Positions 9,762-18,756 of a DNA stretch of 19,051 bases are shown one piece after another. Below the pieces are notes generated by a model. It was not told the origin of the DNA. It saw only the letters and a list, made by a program, of their open reading frames with translations, and ran no database searches. A program made the translations under genes and the position numbers. Position 1 is the stretch's first letter, and every line of letters begins with the position of its first letter. Origin of the DNA: Monoraphidium neglectum. Its lineage: Eukaryota > Chlorophyta > Chlorophyceae > Sphaeropleales > Selenastraceae. Where the stretch lies: assembly GCF_000611645.1 (NCBI RefSeq), contig NW_014013436.1, forward strand, positions 2,818 to 21,868, written 5' to 3'.

Positions 9762-9920
9762 ACGGAGGTTGCATAGCGATGGTCGCACTCCAGGTTTGAT
9801 GCAGCCGGGGGATTCACAAACCAAGTCCAAAGCCACAACACACAAGTTCGAGTCAAAAAGCAAGGCCACTTTGCCCGCGCACACGCCCCATCCTGTGCTG
9901 ACCCCAGTAAGTGTGTCGCT

Positions 9921-12848
9921 TCACTTTGTGGCTCCCTTGTAGCCTGGAGGGAGCATCAGTGTCTCCACCAATATGTTGTGTTTCGTGTAGCCCAGTCCAG
10001 CAAAGAACTTCATCACGTCCCATTGCAACACCTGCATGCCATGGATTTGGGTGCAAAGGTCAGGGTACAAACATGCGTGGCTGTTTGGCAACAAGCTGGC
10101 GGTCACTCCTGTGAACGGGGTGCGCACAATGACCGCGTGGGTGGAGCGACAAGGGGTACACCTACAGTCTGAGGGATCTTCATGGTTTCGATCATCTCCT
10201 GTGGTGTGTTACAAAGTAGAGATCGCCATGTGTGTGTGTAATGTGTGTGTGTGTGTGTGTGTGTGTCTATTGTGAGAGGGGGTCATCCAAAGGCTGCTTG
10301 TGTGAAGTGTGCTGCGGACATGGCCACGGCCAGGCAGGCCACTGCCAGGGCCAGGCTGTCCAGTGCCACCACCCCACGCACCTTGGTGACATTGAAAAGT
10401 TCTGGCGTGTACTCAAATGATACGACAGGCATGTTTGTCTTGATGGTTTCCTGTGAGACACAGGAGGCCCAGCGAAGCAGCAAGGAGGCACGAGGCTTGA
10501 GCAGGACGCGGGAGGGGCACGCGCATCACAGGGAAGTGCTGGCATTGGCATGTCAACGGCCTGCACACCGGTTGCGCTCAGACACGCACATCGGGGGCCT
10601 CTGCACCGTTGGCTGCCACGCCGCCTGGCGGCGGCAGCTGCCATATGGCTGGTGCCCATGCACACTAGCACCAATCCGTCTACACGCTCATGCCAGCCGC
10701 ACGCCTCTCAGCGAGCGTCACCCCGCCCGCGTCGCAATTGCGCCCTTTGTTGTCCGACTCAGCCAGCCCGCGGCGCACGCGAACGCTGCGCAGCCTCGCC
10801 AGGCGCCCGCTGCCAAGGGCACTCTGGCCAGGCCCGGCCGCTCGCCTGGGCTCCAAAGAGCGTGAGTTGCTCGGCGCCTTGGACGTCAACTTTGATGAAT
10901 GAGATGCCTGTCAGGCCCAGCGAGTCCAGGGTGATCGCCTGCGCCACCTCTCCACCCTTTCCCAGGTTCATGCCGCCGTAGTTGATGGGCGCGTGGCGCG
11001 ACTCCGCGTCCGCCATGTTCGCGCCTTCCTGCGAGCCATCCACCAGCCTGCCACACCGCAAGATGCAAGTGCAGGCCAGGCAGCCAAGCGTACACACATG
11101 AGGAGGGAGGCTAAAAGAAAACACAAGGCCAGGTGAAGGAGCCCAGGCGCCATGATGCGTGCATGCGTGCACTCGCGTGCTGCGCCAGTCAAACGAGTCC
11201 ACGCGCTCACTTGCCCGACATCTGGACCTCTCCGGGTGCAAACGACAGCGCCACGTGGTGCACGGTCATGATGTCACTGAAACCGTTTACCACAGCGTTG
11301 GCGGCAGACAGCTGCGTGCACAGGCAGGCAGGCAGGCAGGAGTGTGGGCGCCCCGTGTGAGGGAGTAGAGTAGGAGGGGGTTGGAGCCAGCGCCCCAAGA
11401 AAACTGCAGGTTGCTTCGATCCCTACCTGGGCCATCTTGTTTTGCGGCTCGAAGCAGTGCACCTTGCCGCCACGCCCGACTTTTGCCGCAAAGAAGGCGG
11501 CGTACGACCCCAAGTTGCTGTGGTGGCACGGGCGACAGCGCAGATAGAGATTGCTTGCTCAACGTGTGTGTGCATGTGCGTGGTTGTTGTTCGGCGGATG
11601 CAGGGCGATGGGGCGTTGAGGCATGGGGAGCCGCTGCTGTGGCAGTCCGGAGTGTGCAGAATGCGGCCACTGGCTGCTGGCGGGCGCACACCACACAACT
11701 TCAAGTGCCGCCGCTTGGCGCAGCGCCGCGCATCGGCGGTCCCAACGACAGCGGCGGCTGCGATGACAGCGCGCTGCTTGGGTGCGCTGCGAGTGGATCG
11801 CCGCTTCCCCAGCTATTGCAGTGCATGGCACGTCTACGGCAGTTCGTCTGGCCACAGAAAAAAGCCGGCGGTGAGGGCCGGCGCTGCGACAGCTCTCAGC
11901 TGCAGTGATTAGGTCAAGCCCGCCGCGGCCTCGCCCATGGCAGGGGAAGCGAAGGCGGCTGCAATGCCCTGCCTGACAACGCGCCGGACAGCAGGAGGAC
12001 GGCACTGAGCAGTCGCTGGAGGCCGCCGCGCTCGTGTGAGCCGCCGCAACCACTTCCAGCAGTCCCTCTGCCGACCTCAAGCCACTCACCAGCCAGCATC
12101 CACAACCGTGGTCCCCGGCTTGATGTGCTGCAGGAACATGCTGAGGGTTTCGCTCCCAAACGGGCCCCCGTTGTGCAGGATGGATGAGCCCACGTACTCG
12201 TCGTTGGTGGCAGCCAGGAGCATCAGTGTCACGCCGTTCAATGTCGCATTGCGCGCCGCCACTGCAAGTGCATGGGGTGTCAGCACATACAGATGGTACA
12301 GGCTGATGTATCTGATTGCAAGTGAACTCACCATCGCGGCTGAGCGGAATCAGACTGTTTTGGGCGAAGCGCTTTGCAGGACCAGAATCGACCTGCCTGC
12401 AACGAGGGACCGAGTGTTGGGGAAGGCTGACTGGATGTGGGGCCATGTCGCGATGGCTGTTGACGATGGGTGTGACAGTCATCTGCTCAAGGCGCTGGCG
12501 TCCGCATCTGCAGCGACATCCGCAGCAGCAGAAGCAGCAGCAGCAGCAGGGGCGGCGTCCGCAGCGGCAGCGACAGTGGCAGCAGCAGCAGCAGCAGCAC
12601 CGGCAGTACCAGCGCACTAGCGAGCAGTATTATACTCACTCTGCAGCACGGCGCCGCTGATCTTTGAGTGCGGCGCGAAGCTTGGCATTCTGTGCAGATA
12701 GGTCGGCAACCTTCTCCAGCAGCTCTGCCTGTGGGGAAGTTCCAGTTTGGCCAACAATCCCCCATATCACCAAGACCACTACGGCGCCAGCTAGTAGAGG
12801 CACTACTTGATGAAAGCCATGTGAGCCAATCCTTCTTGGCGGGCCCAT
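9921..12848 (-). CDS. FkbM-family SAM-dependent methyltransferase, membrane-anchored
   Basis: Predicted O-methyltransferase. Exons: 12848-12640, 12396-12332, 12261-12090, 11517-11427, 11311-11211, 11047-10846, 10450-10382, 10031-9921; 1020 bases, 339 aa, all in frame. Residues 15-33 form one hydrophobic helix after a short basic start, as in a type II signal anchor. Residues 41-66 look like a coiled-coil stem. The catalytic domain follows: SAM motif I VVDAGCNLG (144-152), CFEP (170-173), TLD (252-254), and the family hallmark IKVDVQGAE (264-272) leading to PVVSFEY. Introns are GT-AG except the sixth, which seems to use a GC donor at 10845-10844. Motif I has Cys where Ala is usual, from a codon split by intron 3. 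A Golgi or ER enzyme acting on glycans is an inference from the anchor; FkbM members methylate diverse substrates, so the acceptor is unknown. The start is the only ATG ahead of the anchor. Size fits one FkbM domain plus anchor. Confidence 0.93.
10229..10266. repeat. TG dinucleotide repeat in FkbM intron 7
   Basis: Two TG runs separated by a TAA-containing interruption lie in the intron between exons 7 and 8 of the methyltransferase gene. A minus-strand TGTAA (10213-10209) sits just beyond it in the same intron. Confidence 0.9.
11321..11340. repeat. GGCA tetranucleotide repeat at the FkbM exon 5 acceptor
   Basis: Tandem CAGG/GGCA units. On the transcribed strand they read CCTG repeats and form the pyrimidine-rich stretch just before the exon 5 acceptor (AG at 11313-11312), so the repeat may double as the polypyrimidine tract. 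Confidence 0.85.
12513..12600. repeat. GCA/GCG-rich imperfect triplet repeat in FkbM intron 1
   Basis: Imperfect GCA triplets with GCG and GAC variants inside intron 1 of the methyltransferase gene. They create long Ala-, Leu- and Cys-rich open frames on both strands, but the flanking exons splice across them. Confidence 0.85.
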
Positions 12849-15649
12849 GTATGGCAAGCAGGTGGGCGTGATCAGATCGGTGTTTTCTTGCTGTGACTTC
12901 AGCGCTGGATAGCAACGTCGTCTCGCCGAGCTTGGAGATATCCGTGAGTATCAAGGACACGCGCGTCACCCGTGGCATTCCGCTCAGATGCAAGAGGGAC
13001 GTTCCGGTCACTTGCACCCGCGGCAACGTGCAGTCGTCTTCACGAAATAGCAGTCATCAGCCTGTGTGCCGTATACCATTATGTGTGTGCAACCCGCTTG
13101 CTGTAGGAGTTCATTGTGGCCCAATTTGTCAAGCAGATCGTGCCAGTATGCAGTGTGGACGTTGCCGGGTCAACGTTGCTGGAATCAAAACTCTTGGCTT
13201 GGTTTTGCGGGAACCTGGCCAGCAGTTGGCCCTGGTCACAAAGCGACGGTCAAAGGCAAGACTACGGTATGAGTGCAAAAACTTGTGATGAGATCAAGAA
13301 AGCGAGTGCGACGTGCGTGCGGGGGCCCTCACAGGGTGGTGTGCGCAGCACAGCAACATAAGCTGCTGCCTTGATTGGCAACAGCAGCTGCTGATTCGAG
13401 CAGCGGCGATGAAGTCCATGGTTTCTGGGAGCTTTGGAGGGTTTAGTGTTGAAGCCTAATCACTCGTGCATCGCGGTCTTCCAAGCTGCAATTGATCAAC
13501 TGCATGGTTTTGATGACGTGCTTCATCATGAACAAGCGGACTGTTGGCGTTTGGACCATGTTCAAAAGCACCACACAGGTCTGCCTACGGTGTGCGTTGT
13601 GGGCCTTCCAAGCACTGCGCTTCGCGGTTCTCTTCCAAGTGAGCTTGCCCCAGGGTCGACATGCTGCGTTCTGTCAAGTGCGACTACCTAAGCTTTGCAG
13701 GTAGTAGAGTCGTCAAGGCTATGAAAAACCTCCAACACGCCCTCAACATTAGGGCCGTCAAGGTTTGCACCAGACACACGAATTCTGCACCAGAGATGTG
13801 CACCAGGTGTTGAGGATCAATTCGCCCCTGGAAAATTAGATCTGCTATCAGGAAGGAGCGGGCCACAGTCCCATGAAGGCTCATGACCTTGCCAGCACCC
13901 GTCTCATGAGTTTACTTTGTCTTTCCCCATCCACATCCTGGCAACAACCTGGCCAATAAAGTCATGCCGGGCTGTACTATCAGTGTTGGCTCGAAGAATT
14001 GCTCCAACCCAAGACAATTGTATTGTCATCTGCACCCACACCTGTTGGCGCGCCATGGCAATATGCTGAGGGGGGCGGGAAACTCGTGCGAGTCAGCGCC
14101 ACGACATGGCGAAGCCTTGTAATTCTTTTTGCACTGGGCACCAAGTCTAAAAACCCCTTACATATGTTGATGCCTGCTATCGTAATGAGCTGAGACTGGG
14201 GTGCACCAAGAGTGCGCTGTTGAACTGTACTGCCAGGGACTTCTTGCACAAAACTGGTTGTTGGGTGGGTTTGTGCGATAGGTTGAACCATGTCGTGGAC
14301 CCCTATTTTGGCGACATTGCGCATCATTGAAATCGTGTACTAGATCATGCGAAATCAGTGATCTGTGCGACACCGCAGGAAACGAACTACCCAAAACTCG
14401 GATATAATTATCCATGTCTGTAAGTTGTGGTACGGGTCTCGGTGGAACGGGTATGGGCAGGGATACCGCTCATGATTTGATCACTCTGCTGACAATGAGC
14501 CTGGCGTCGCACATCTGTCACTTCAAGCCCCCTGTGCACCAGTGACGGCTGACTACGACTCCAAGGTAGTTGAGGTGTGCTTCTATTATTCTACGAGAAT
14601 TTGTTGACTTTGCGCGCTCGTCCGGGCGCCGCTCAAATGCCCGCCCCATTTCGCTTGTACCATTCAACCAGACCTGTCTAACGGCACCATGGCATTAGCC
14701 ATGTTTTGGAACCTTCTTCTTTGGGCGGGGCATGAGCATGGTGTGTATTATACAAGCAGCCAACGGCTTGCGTACTGCAGATCTGCAGACATGTGTGCAA
14801 CCTTCTTGCAGCAAATCAACCACTCCATCAGATTTCGAGGAGCTTTCAAATGCTGGCACACGAAGGGAAGTCCGCAAGGTAGGCCAAAAATGATTAATCT
14901 GGTGCGGCGACGGCAGCGATTTGGGTCACCTGTCATAAGGGGCAACTGCTCTTGCCTTCCACCTCTGGCAGCATCCAAACCCATCCAATTGCGGTTCATG
15001 TTGTTGCACCTGTCCTTGTAATGTCCACATGGGCTCAGGCTTAATTGGGCTTTGGATGAGCGGGCATTTTTTAAGGCAAGGTTGATGCATCAACCACAAA
15101 ATTGTATGCGATTCAGTTATTCCCTGGCGATTATCACATCATCAAGCCTTCTATCATGTGCCCCCCTCAGGGGTTTGCTCATGTCCCACAGGGGACTGTA
15201 CAATGGCCTCAAAGCCGAGTGAGGCAGCTGCAGGTCTCTGAGCGCGCGCGGGCGGCTTGCAATTTGGAGACAGGCGGAAGCAACATAACTTTGATCTGGC
15301 ATGCTAGCAGTACTGTGGGCATTCTCAAACTGTGCTGCGGCTGCAGCGCAGGGAGTCTTGCATTGATCGGACTGCTCCGTGGCAAGAAAAAAGGCAAGGA
15401 GACGTGAACGTTTTGACGTGGGGTTCTGGGGTGATGCGACCAGCTGCTGAGCCAGCCTGCCCGGCCTGAAGTCTCGCACATGTTGAGCTGCATTTTGCTT
15501 GCAGCAAGCCCTGCCGCAATCTGAAGCTGCCAAGTATTTCAAGTGTCTTTGCGCAATGCGGGTCCTGTTCATGTACACGATCAATCAAACTTCGTTTGGT
15601 GCAAACACAGTATCGCCTCTGGGTTCCTGACACTGAGCAAGCAGGGCTG
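12849..15649. other. Intergenic: FkbM upstream region and eL7 3' flank
   Basis: About 2.8 kb of lower GC content without a recognisable gene. Minus-strand fragments at about 13443-13640, 13684-13905 and 13980-14327 read loosely like protein but have no family motif, no shared frame and no joining splice sites; they may be remnants of a degenerate element. Plus-strand frames at 12893-13288 and 14689-15021 are unrecognised. A minus-strand TGTAA occurs at 14162-14158. Confidence 0.45.
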
Positions 15650-15654
15650 TTACA
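15650..15654 (-). terminator. Putative TGTAA polyadenylation signal just after the eL7 stop
   Basis: TGTAA on the minus strand begins only 17 bases after the eL7 stop codon. If used, the 3' UTR would be only a few tens of bases. The next minus-strand TGTAA I found is about 1.5 kb further on (14162-14158). Confidence 0.45.
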
Positions 15655-15670
15655 CCCCCATAAGGACCGC

Positions 15671-17764
15671 CTAGTTCATCAGCCGGACCAGGTTGTTGAT
15701 CTTGCCCTCCCGGTTGCCCGCCTGGCCGCCCTCCACGTAGTGCACCCTCTTCTTGGGCAGGCCGCCGCGCGCGCTGCTGAGCTTGAAGGGCCAGAGGAAG
15801 TTGGTGGCCTGCTTGAAGGCGGGGCCCACGGTGTAGATCTCGTGGATGAGGTCCTCCACGCAGATGATGCCGTGCTTGCCCAGGTTCTGCGGTCGGATGA
15901 TAAATTTTTGCGTGTGGGGCCGGAGAGAGGAAGGGCACAAGTCGGGGGTGTTTGATGTGGGGGTGGGCAAGGACGCGGGCACGCAGGCAAGAGTTGGTAG
16001 CATGCAAGGCGCCGGGCGTGCTTCCAGAGCGGGCTGAGGGCGGGAGCAAACACCTGGATGCCTCAAATTACTCGATCACGGACCACACCTTTGCAAGCGC
16101 AGCAAAGACACAGCAGACGTGCCTAGCAGGTAAGCGCAAAACACACACGCACACACGCACGCACGCACGCACGCACGCACGCATGCACATACAAGAGCAT
16201 GAACACGCACACATACAAACACACACTCATACACACACGTGTAAGCACTGGCTCCCTTGCTTGCCCCCATGCGCGCGAGCCCCGCACCTCCTCGATGATC
16301 TTGTTGTCGGTCAGCGGCAGGCGGTTGCCCTTGACCTTGGCGTACCCGCGCTTCAGCACCAGCTCCCTCACGCTCTTCAGGTTGGGGTAGCCGTACGCAA
16401 TGTAGGGCTCCACGCGCGTCAGCAGGCCCTGGGTGGCCTTGTTGATCTGCTCGCGGGGTGGAGAGGGGGGAGTCCAAACGGGAGGTTTGGGAGGAGTGCG
16501 TCAACAGAGGGGGAAAGCGGAGGCGCTGGATCAGGCCTTACAAACTGTGCAACCCTGCTGCATCAATGCACGGAAGTCCGCTGTTGTGTTGGGCAGACGT
16601 GTGGATGGCTCGGCTGCTGCCGTGCTCGTAGGATGGCCTCTGCTGCTGCCTTGCCACAGCAAGCCGACGGCTCTCAAGGACGACAGCACCATCACCGCGG
16701 GCAGCGCCATTCCGCTGCGGCCGCAGGCGTTGCTGCGTAGACCCCACCCTGGCCACCGCTGACGCCCGCAATACCGCAATCGGTGGCCCCGCCTGCCAGC
16801 AGAGTGCACGGCGCAGGCTGAACTGGTGTCAAGCTGCCCTCCCGGCCGCCCCGCGCCTCGCCGCCTGGCCTCGCCCAGACGTCACCACTCCCGCCCGCAG
16901 CGCACCCGCACGAACACGGCGTTGCCAATCTGGCGGAGCCGCAGCAGCTGCAGGATCTTCTTGGTCTGCACAAAGCGGAAACCGCGTTCCAAAAGCAGAG
17001 GAACGCGTGTTGGTAAAGGCCAGGCGCCGTGGCACTGCGCGGACGAACCATCGCAGCTGAGGCCGTCCGGCGCAGAGCGGTTGCGGTGCGAATTCGCTGT
17101 TCACTCGAGCCTCCACAGCTGCGTCGCCCCATTTTCCTTGACCGGTACGTGCTGCTGCGGCTGCTGCCGCCGCGGTACGGCACGCGCCGTCTGCAGCCGC
17201 AGCTGCTGCCCCTGGCCGCCTCCGCTGTCTGGCGGCGCCGCGGCGCGCCACGCGGGTGTGCGGCGCCGCGGCAACCCGCAGCCGCCGTGGCGCGGTGCCG
17301 TGCTGCCCTTCGCACCTTGGGGTGGATCTTGTTGAGGCCCCTGATGCGGATCACAAACGCCAGCTTCGCCTCGGGCTCCACGTAGAAGCCCTTAGCCGCC
17401 TTGGCCTCGCGCTTCAGGCGGATCAGGTCCTTCTCCTGCGGCCGCAAGCGTGGCGGCGGGCACGTTCTCATTCCCCTCGTGTCCTTAGCAGCGCGCAGGC
17501 CGCGCCCCCTCCCCGTTGCACTGCACGTGCTTGCGCGCTGCGCGACCGCGCGACGCGCGCTGCGCACGACGCCACTGCATCACAGCGCTTGGCCAGGCTC
17601 ACCTGCTGCCTGAACTCGCTAACATACTGAGCAGCCTTCTTGAAGATAACCCGCCTTGTTTCCTTGGCCTTCTTGCGAGCCTCCAAGGCGTCCGCTGCCT
17701 TCTGCGTGGCCCAGGCCTCCTCGCGCTTGGCCTTCTTGGCTGCGAGCTCCGGCACAGGCGTCAT
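15671..17764 (-). CDS. RPL7: 60S ribosomal protein L7 (eL7/uL30)
   Basis: Structural protein of the cytosolic large ribosomal subunit. Exons: 17764-17603, 17435-17316, 16965-16906, 16446-16288, 15886-15671; 238 aa, close to the family's 240-250. All four introns are GT-AG and phase 0. The N-terminal third is the basic helical eukaryotic extension ([23 protein letters not shown]). The uL30 core follows: [32 protein letters not shown], the block [38 protein letters not shown], and the terminal block [34 protein letters not shown] ending VRLMN. All family landmarks are present, with no frameshift. The start ATG at 17764 gives the expected N-terminus, although two out-of-frame ATGs lie upstream. 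A TATA box lies about 105 bases upstream. Constitutive high expression is expected from the family; nothing seen suggests a pseudogene, since the introns are intact. Confidence 0.97.
16139..16239. repeat. ACGC/CA microsatellite in eL7 intron 4
   Basis: A core of (CGCA)n and CA units at about 16139-16182 continues as degenerate CA-rich sequence to about 16239, all in the last intron of the ribosomal protein gene. It produces Thr/His-rich plus-strand and Val/Cys/Ala-rich minus-strand frames that are not coding. Confidence 0.9.
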
Positions 17765-17773
17765 GCTGTTGGC

Positions 17774-17828
17774 CTGCGGGCAGCAACATACCGTGTGCCA
17801 TTCAGTGCTGCACAATGTGCGGCATCAC
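17774..17828 (-). promoter_or_regulatory. eL7 5' leader with two upstream ATGs, possible 55-base leader intron
   Basis: Between the TATA box and the eL7 start are two out-of-frame ATGs: one at 17825 opening a 7-codon upstream ORF that stops at 17802, and one at 17801 opening a 60-codon frame that overlaps the coding start. A GT at 17828-17827 and a CCCGCAG acceptor ending at 17774 could remove both as a 55-base leader intron. The splice is inferred only. Confidence 0.3.
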
Positions 17829-17869
17829 CGCTGGAGAAGCTGCGACCGCCCAATGGCTCTTCCAACGCG

Positions 17870-17875
17870 TTTATA
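17870..17875 (-). promoter_or_regulatory. Candidate TATA box of the eL7 gene
   Basis: TATAAA on the minus strand (17875-17870) in the context CTTATAAACGCG, about 105 bases before the start codon. It would place the transcription start near 17840. It is the best TATA match upstream of any gene in the window. Confidence 0.45.
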
Positions 17876-17879
17876 AGCT

Positions 17880-18740
17880 CTATTTTATTCCCTTGAGCAC
17901 TCGCACGCGGACCACAGCCTGCGCCAAGCCCGCTGCCTGCATACGGCACCACCGCAGCGAGCGCACCACGCACGGCTGGATATAAGTCCAAACAGCCGCT
18001 CCGCCAAAAAGGACGATATGCGTGACGACTTTGCTCTTCAGGACCGACTGTTGGGTCACTGGTGATCTTTGCCGCACCGCAGCAGCTTGCACCGCGCTTG
18101 GCGACACCTTTGTGTAATGGCATAGAGTTTTCGATGCACATGGACATGTTGTGGTGACATGGAAGACGTATTGGCTCCATTGGACCAGAACAAGTTGACC
18201 GCCACTTTGACTGGCACAGAAGGCACACTTCATGCTGGTGCGGGTGCGATTGCACTGCCTCAACAGGGTATCACCAGCAATAGAAAGCTCTGACATTGAG
18301 ATCTGATACACCAAGTTTGCGCACTGCCACCACCTTGAGCACATTGCGAAAGGATACTTGGGGAATGCAACGGCCAGTTCTGATAATGACTCTGCTGGGC
18401 ATATTTGAGTGACGTGCTGCTTTTGCTGGGCGGCATTCCACATCAAAGGATCTGTGCAAGTGACAACTGTGCAGCTGGTCCAGCCAAGGGCCAATCGATA
18501 TGAAGCACTGCTGTCAGGACGCCGGCATCCGCCTGCCACCCCCCCCTCCCAACACCATGGATGGGTGCTTTTACTGCAGCGCATGCGTACACCTGCGCAT
18601 AGGGCGCACAGATGGCCGAGCCTCCACCATATCAATCCACTGCTTCCTGCAGCCACGCCGTCCTGCTCCGTCGCCGCACGCACTCCACTCGTGCAAGGCG
18701 CCCCCGCACCCGCAGGTCCGGGGCCGCCCGCCACCGTCAC
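17880..18740 (-). other. Unexplained 286-codon open frame between uS5m and eL7
   Basis: A long uninterrupted frame fills the gap between the two ribosomal protein genes, where the 3' flank of uS5m and the promoter of eL7 should lie. Its only long-form start is a GTG at 18740, which is not a normal nuclear start; an internal ATG occurs near 18580. The middle is Cys-rich (for example CNRTRTSMKCAFC, then CPCASKTLC). A second frame over 18255-18090 also shows spaced Cys and His. I recognise no family and see no GC3 bias like that of the neighbouring genes. It may be a decayed mobile-element fragment, 3' UTR or chance. Confidence 0.2.
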
Positions 18741-18751
18741 CAGCCGCGGCG

Positions 18752-18756
18752 TTACA
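18752..18756 (-). terminator. TGTAA overlapping the uS5m stop codon
   Basis: The last bases of the uS5m frame, GTGTAACG, contain a TGTAA whose final three bases are the TAA stop. I found no other minus-strand TGTAA between here and the eL7 gene. It is probably coincidental, but if used it would give an almost absent 3' UTR. Confidence 0.25.

Larger units (their letters stand above)
8312..9920. other. Intergenic: MYB upstream region and FkbM gene 3' flank
   Basis: This is the upstream region of the MYB gene and the downstream region of the methyltransferase gene. No convincing gene or TATA box was found. A 197-codon plus-strand frame at 8746-9339 has no motif or coding bias I can recognise. 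The stretch holds one strong hairpin (9606-9629) and the TGTAA signal at 9761-9757. Confidence 0.5.

Noticed and set aside
9835..9865. tRNA-like T-loop (AGTTCGAGTC)
   Set aside because: The flanking bases do not pair as a T stem, and no D arm, anticodon arm or acceptor stem is found.
11559..12617. 352-codon minus-strand open frame starting with Cys-rich sequence
   Set aside because: It runs through introns and in the wrong frame of FkbM exons. The spliced exons give the conserved methyltransferase domain.
14689..15021. 110-codon plus-strand frame ending at a TGTAA
   Set aside because: The TGTAA overlapping the stop looked suggestive, but the protein has no recognisable motif, no exon partners and low GC3.
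15117..15584. 155-codon minus-strand frame downstream of eL7
   Set aside because: Lies in the eL7 3' flank with no motif or splice connection. Probably non-coding.
16139..16239. Possible CRISPR-like or satellite array
   Set aside because: A simple tetranucleotide and dinucleotide microsatellite with no spacers, inside a eukaryotic intron.
17784..17801. Intron with perfect GTATGT donor before the eL7 start
   Set aside because: The nearest acceptor would make an intron of about 18 bases, too short for splicing. The 55-base alternative is kept as a hypothesis.
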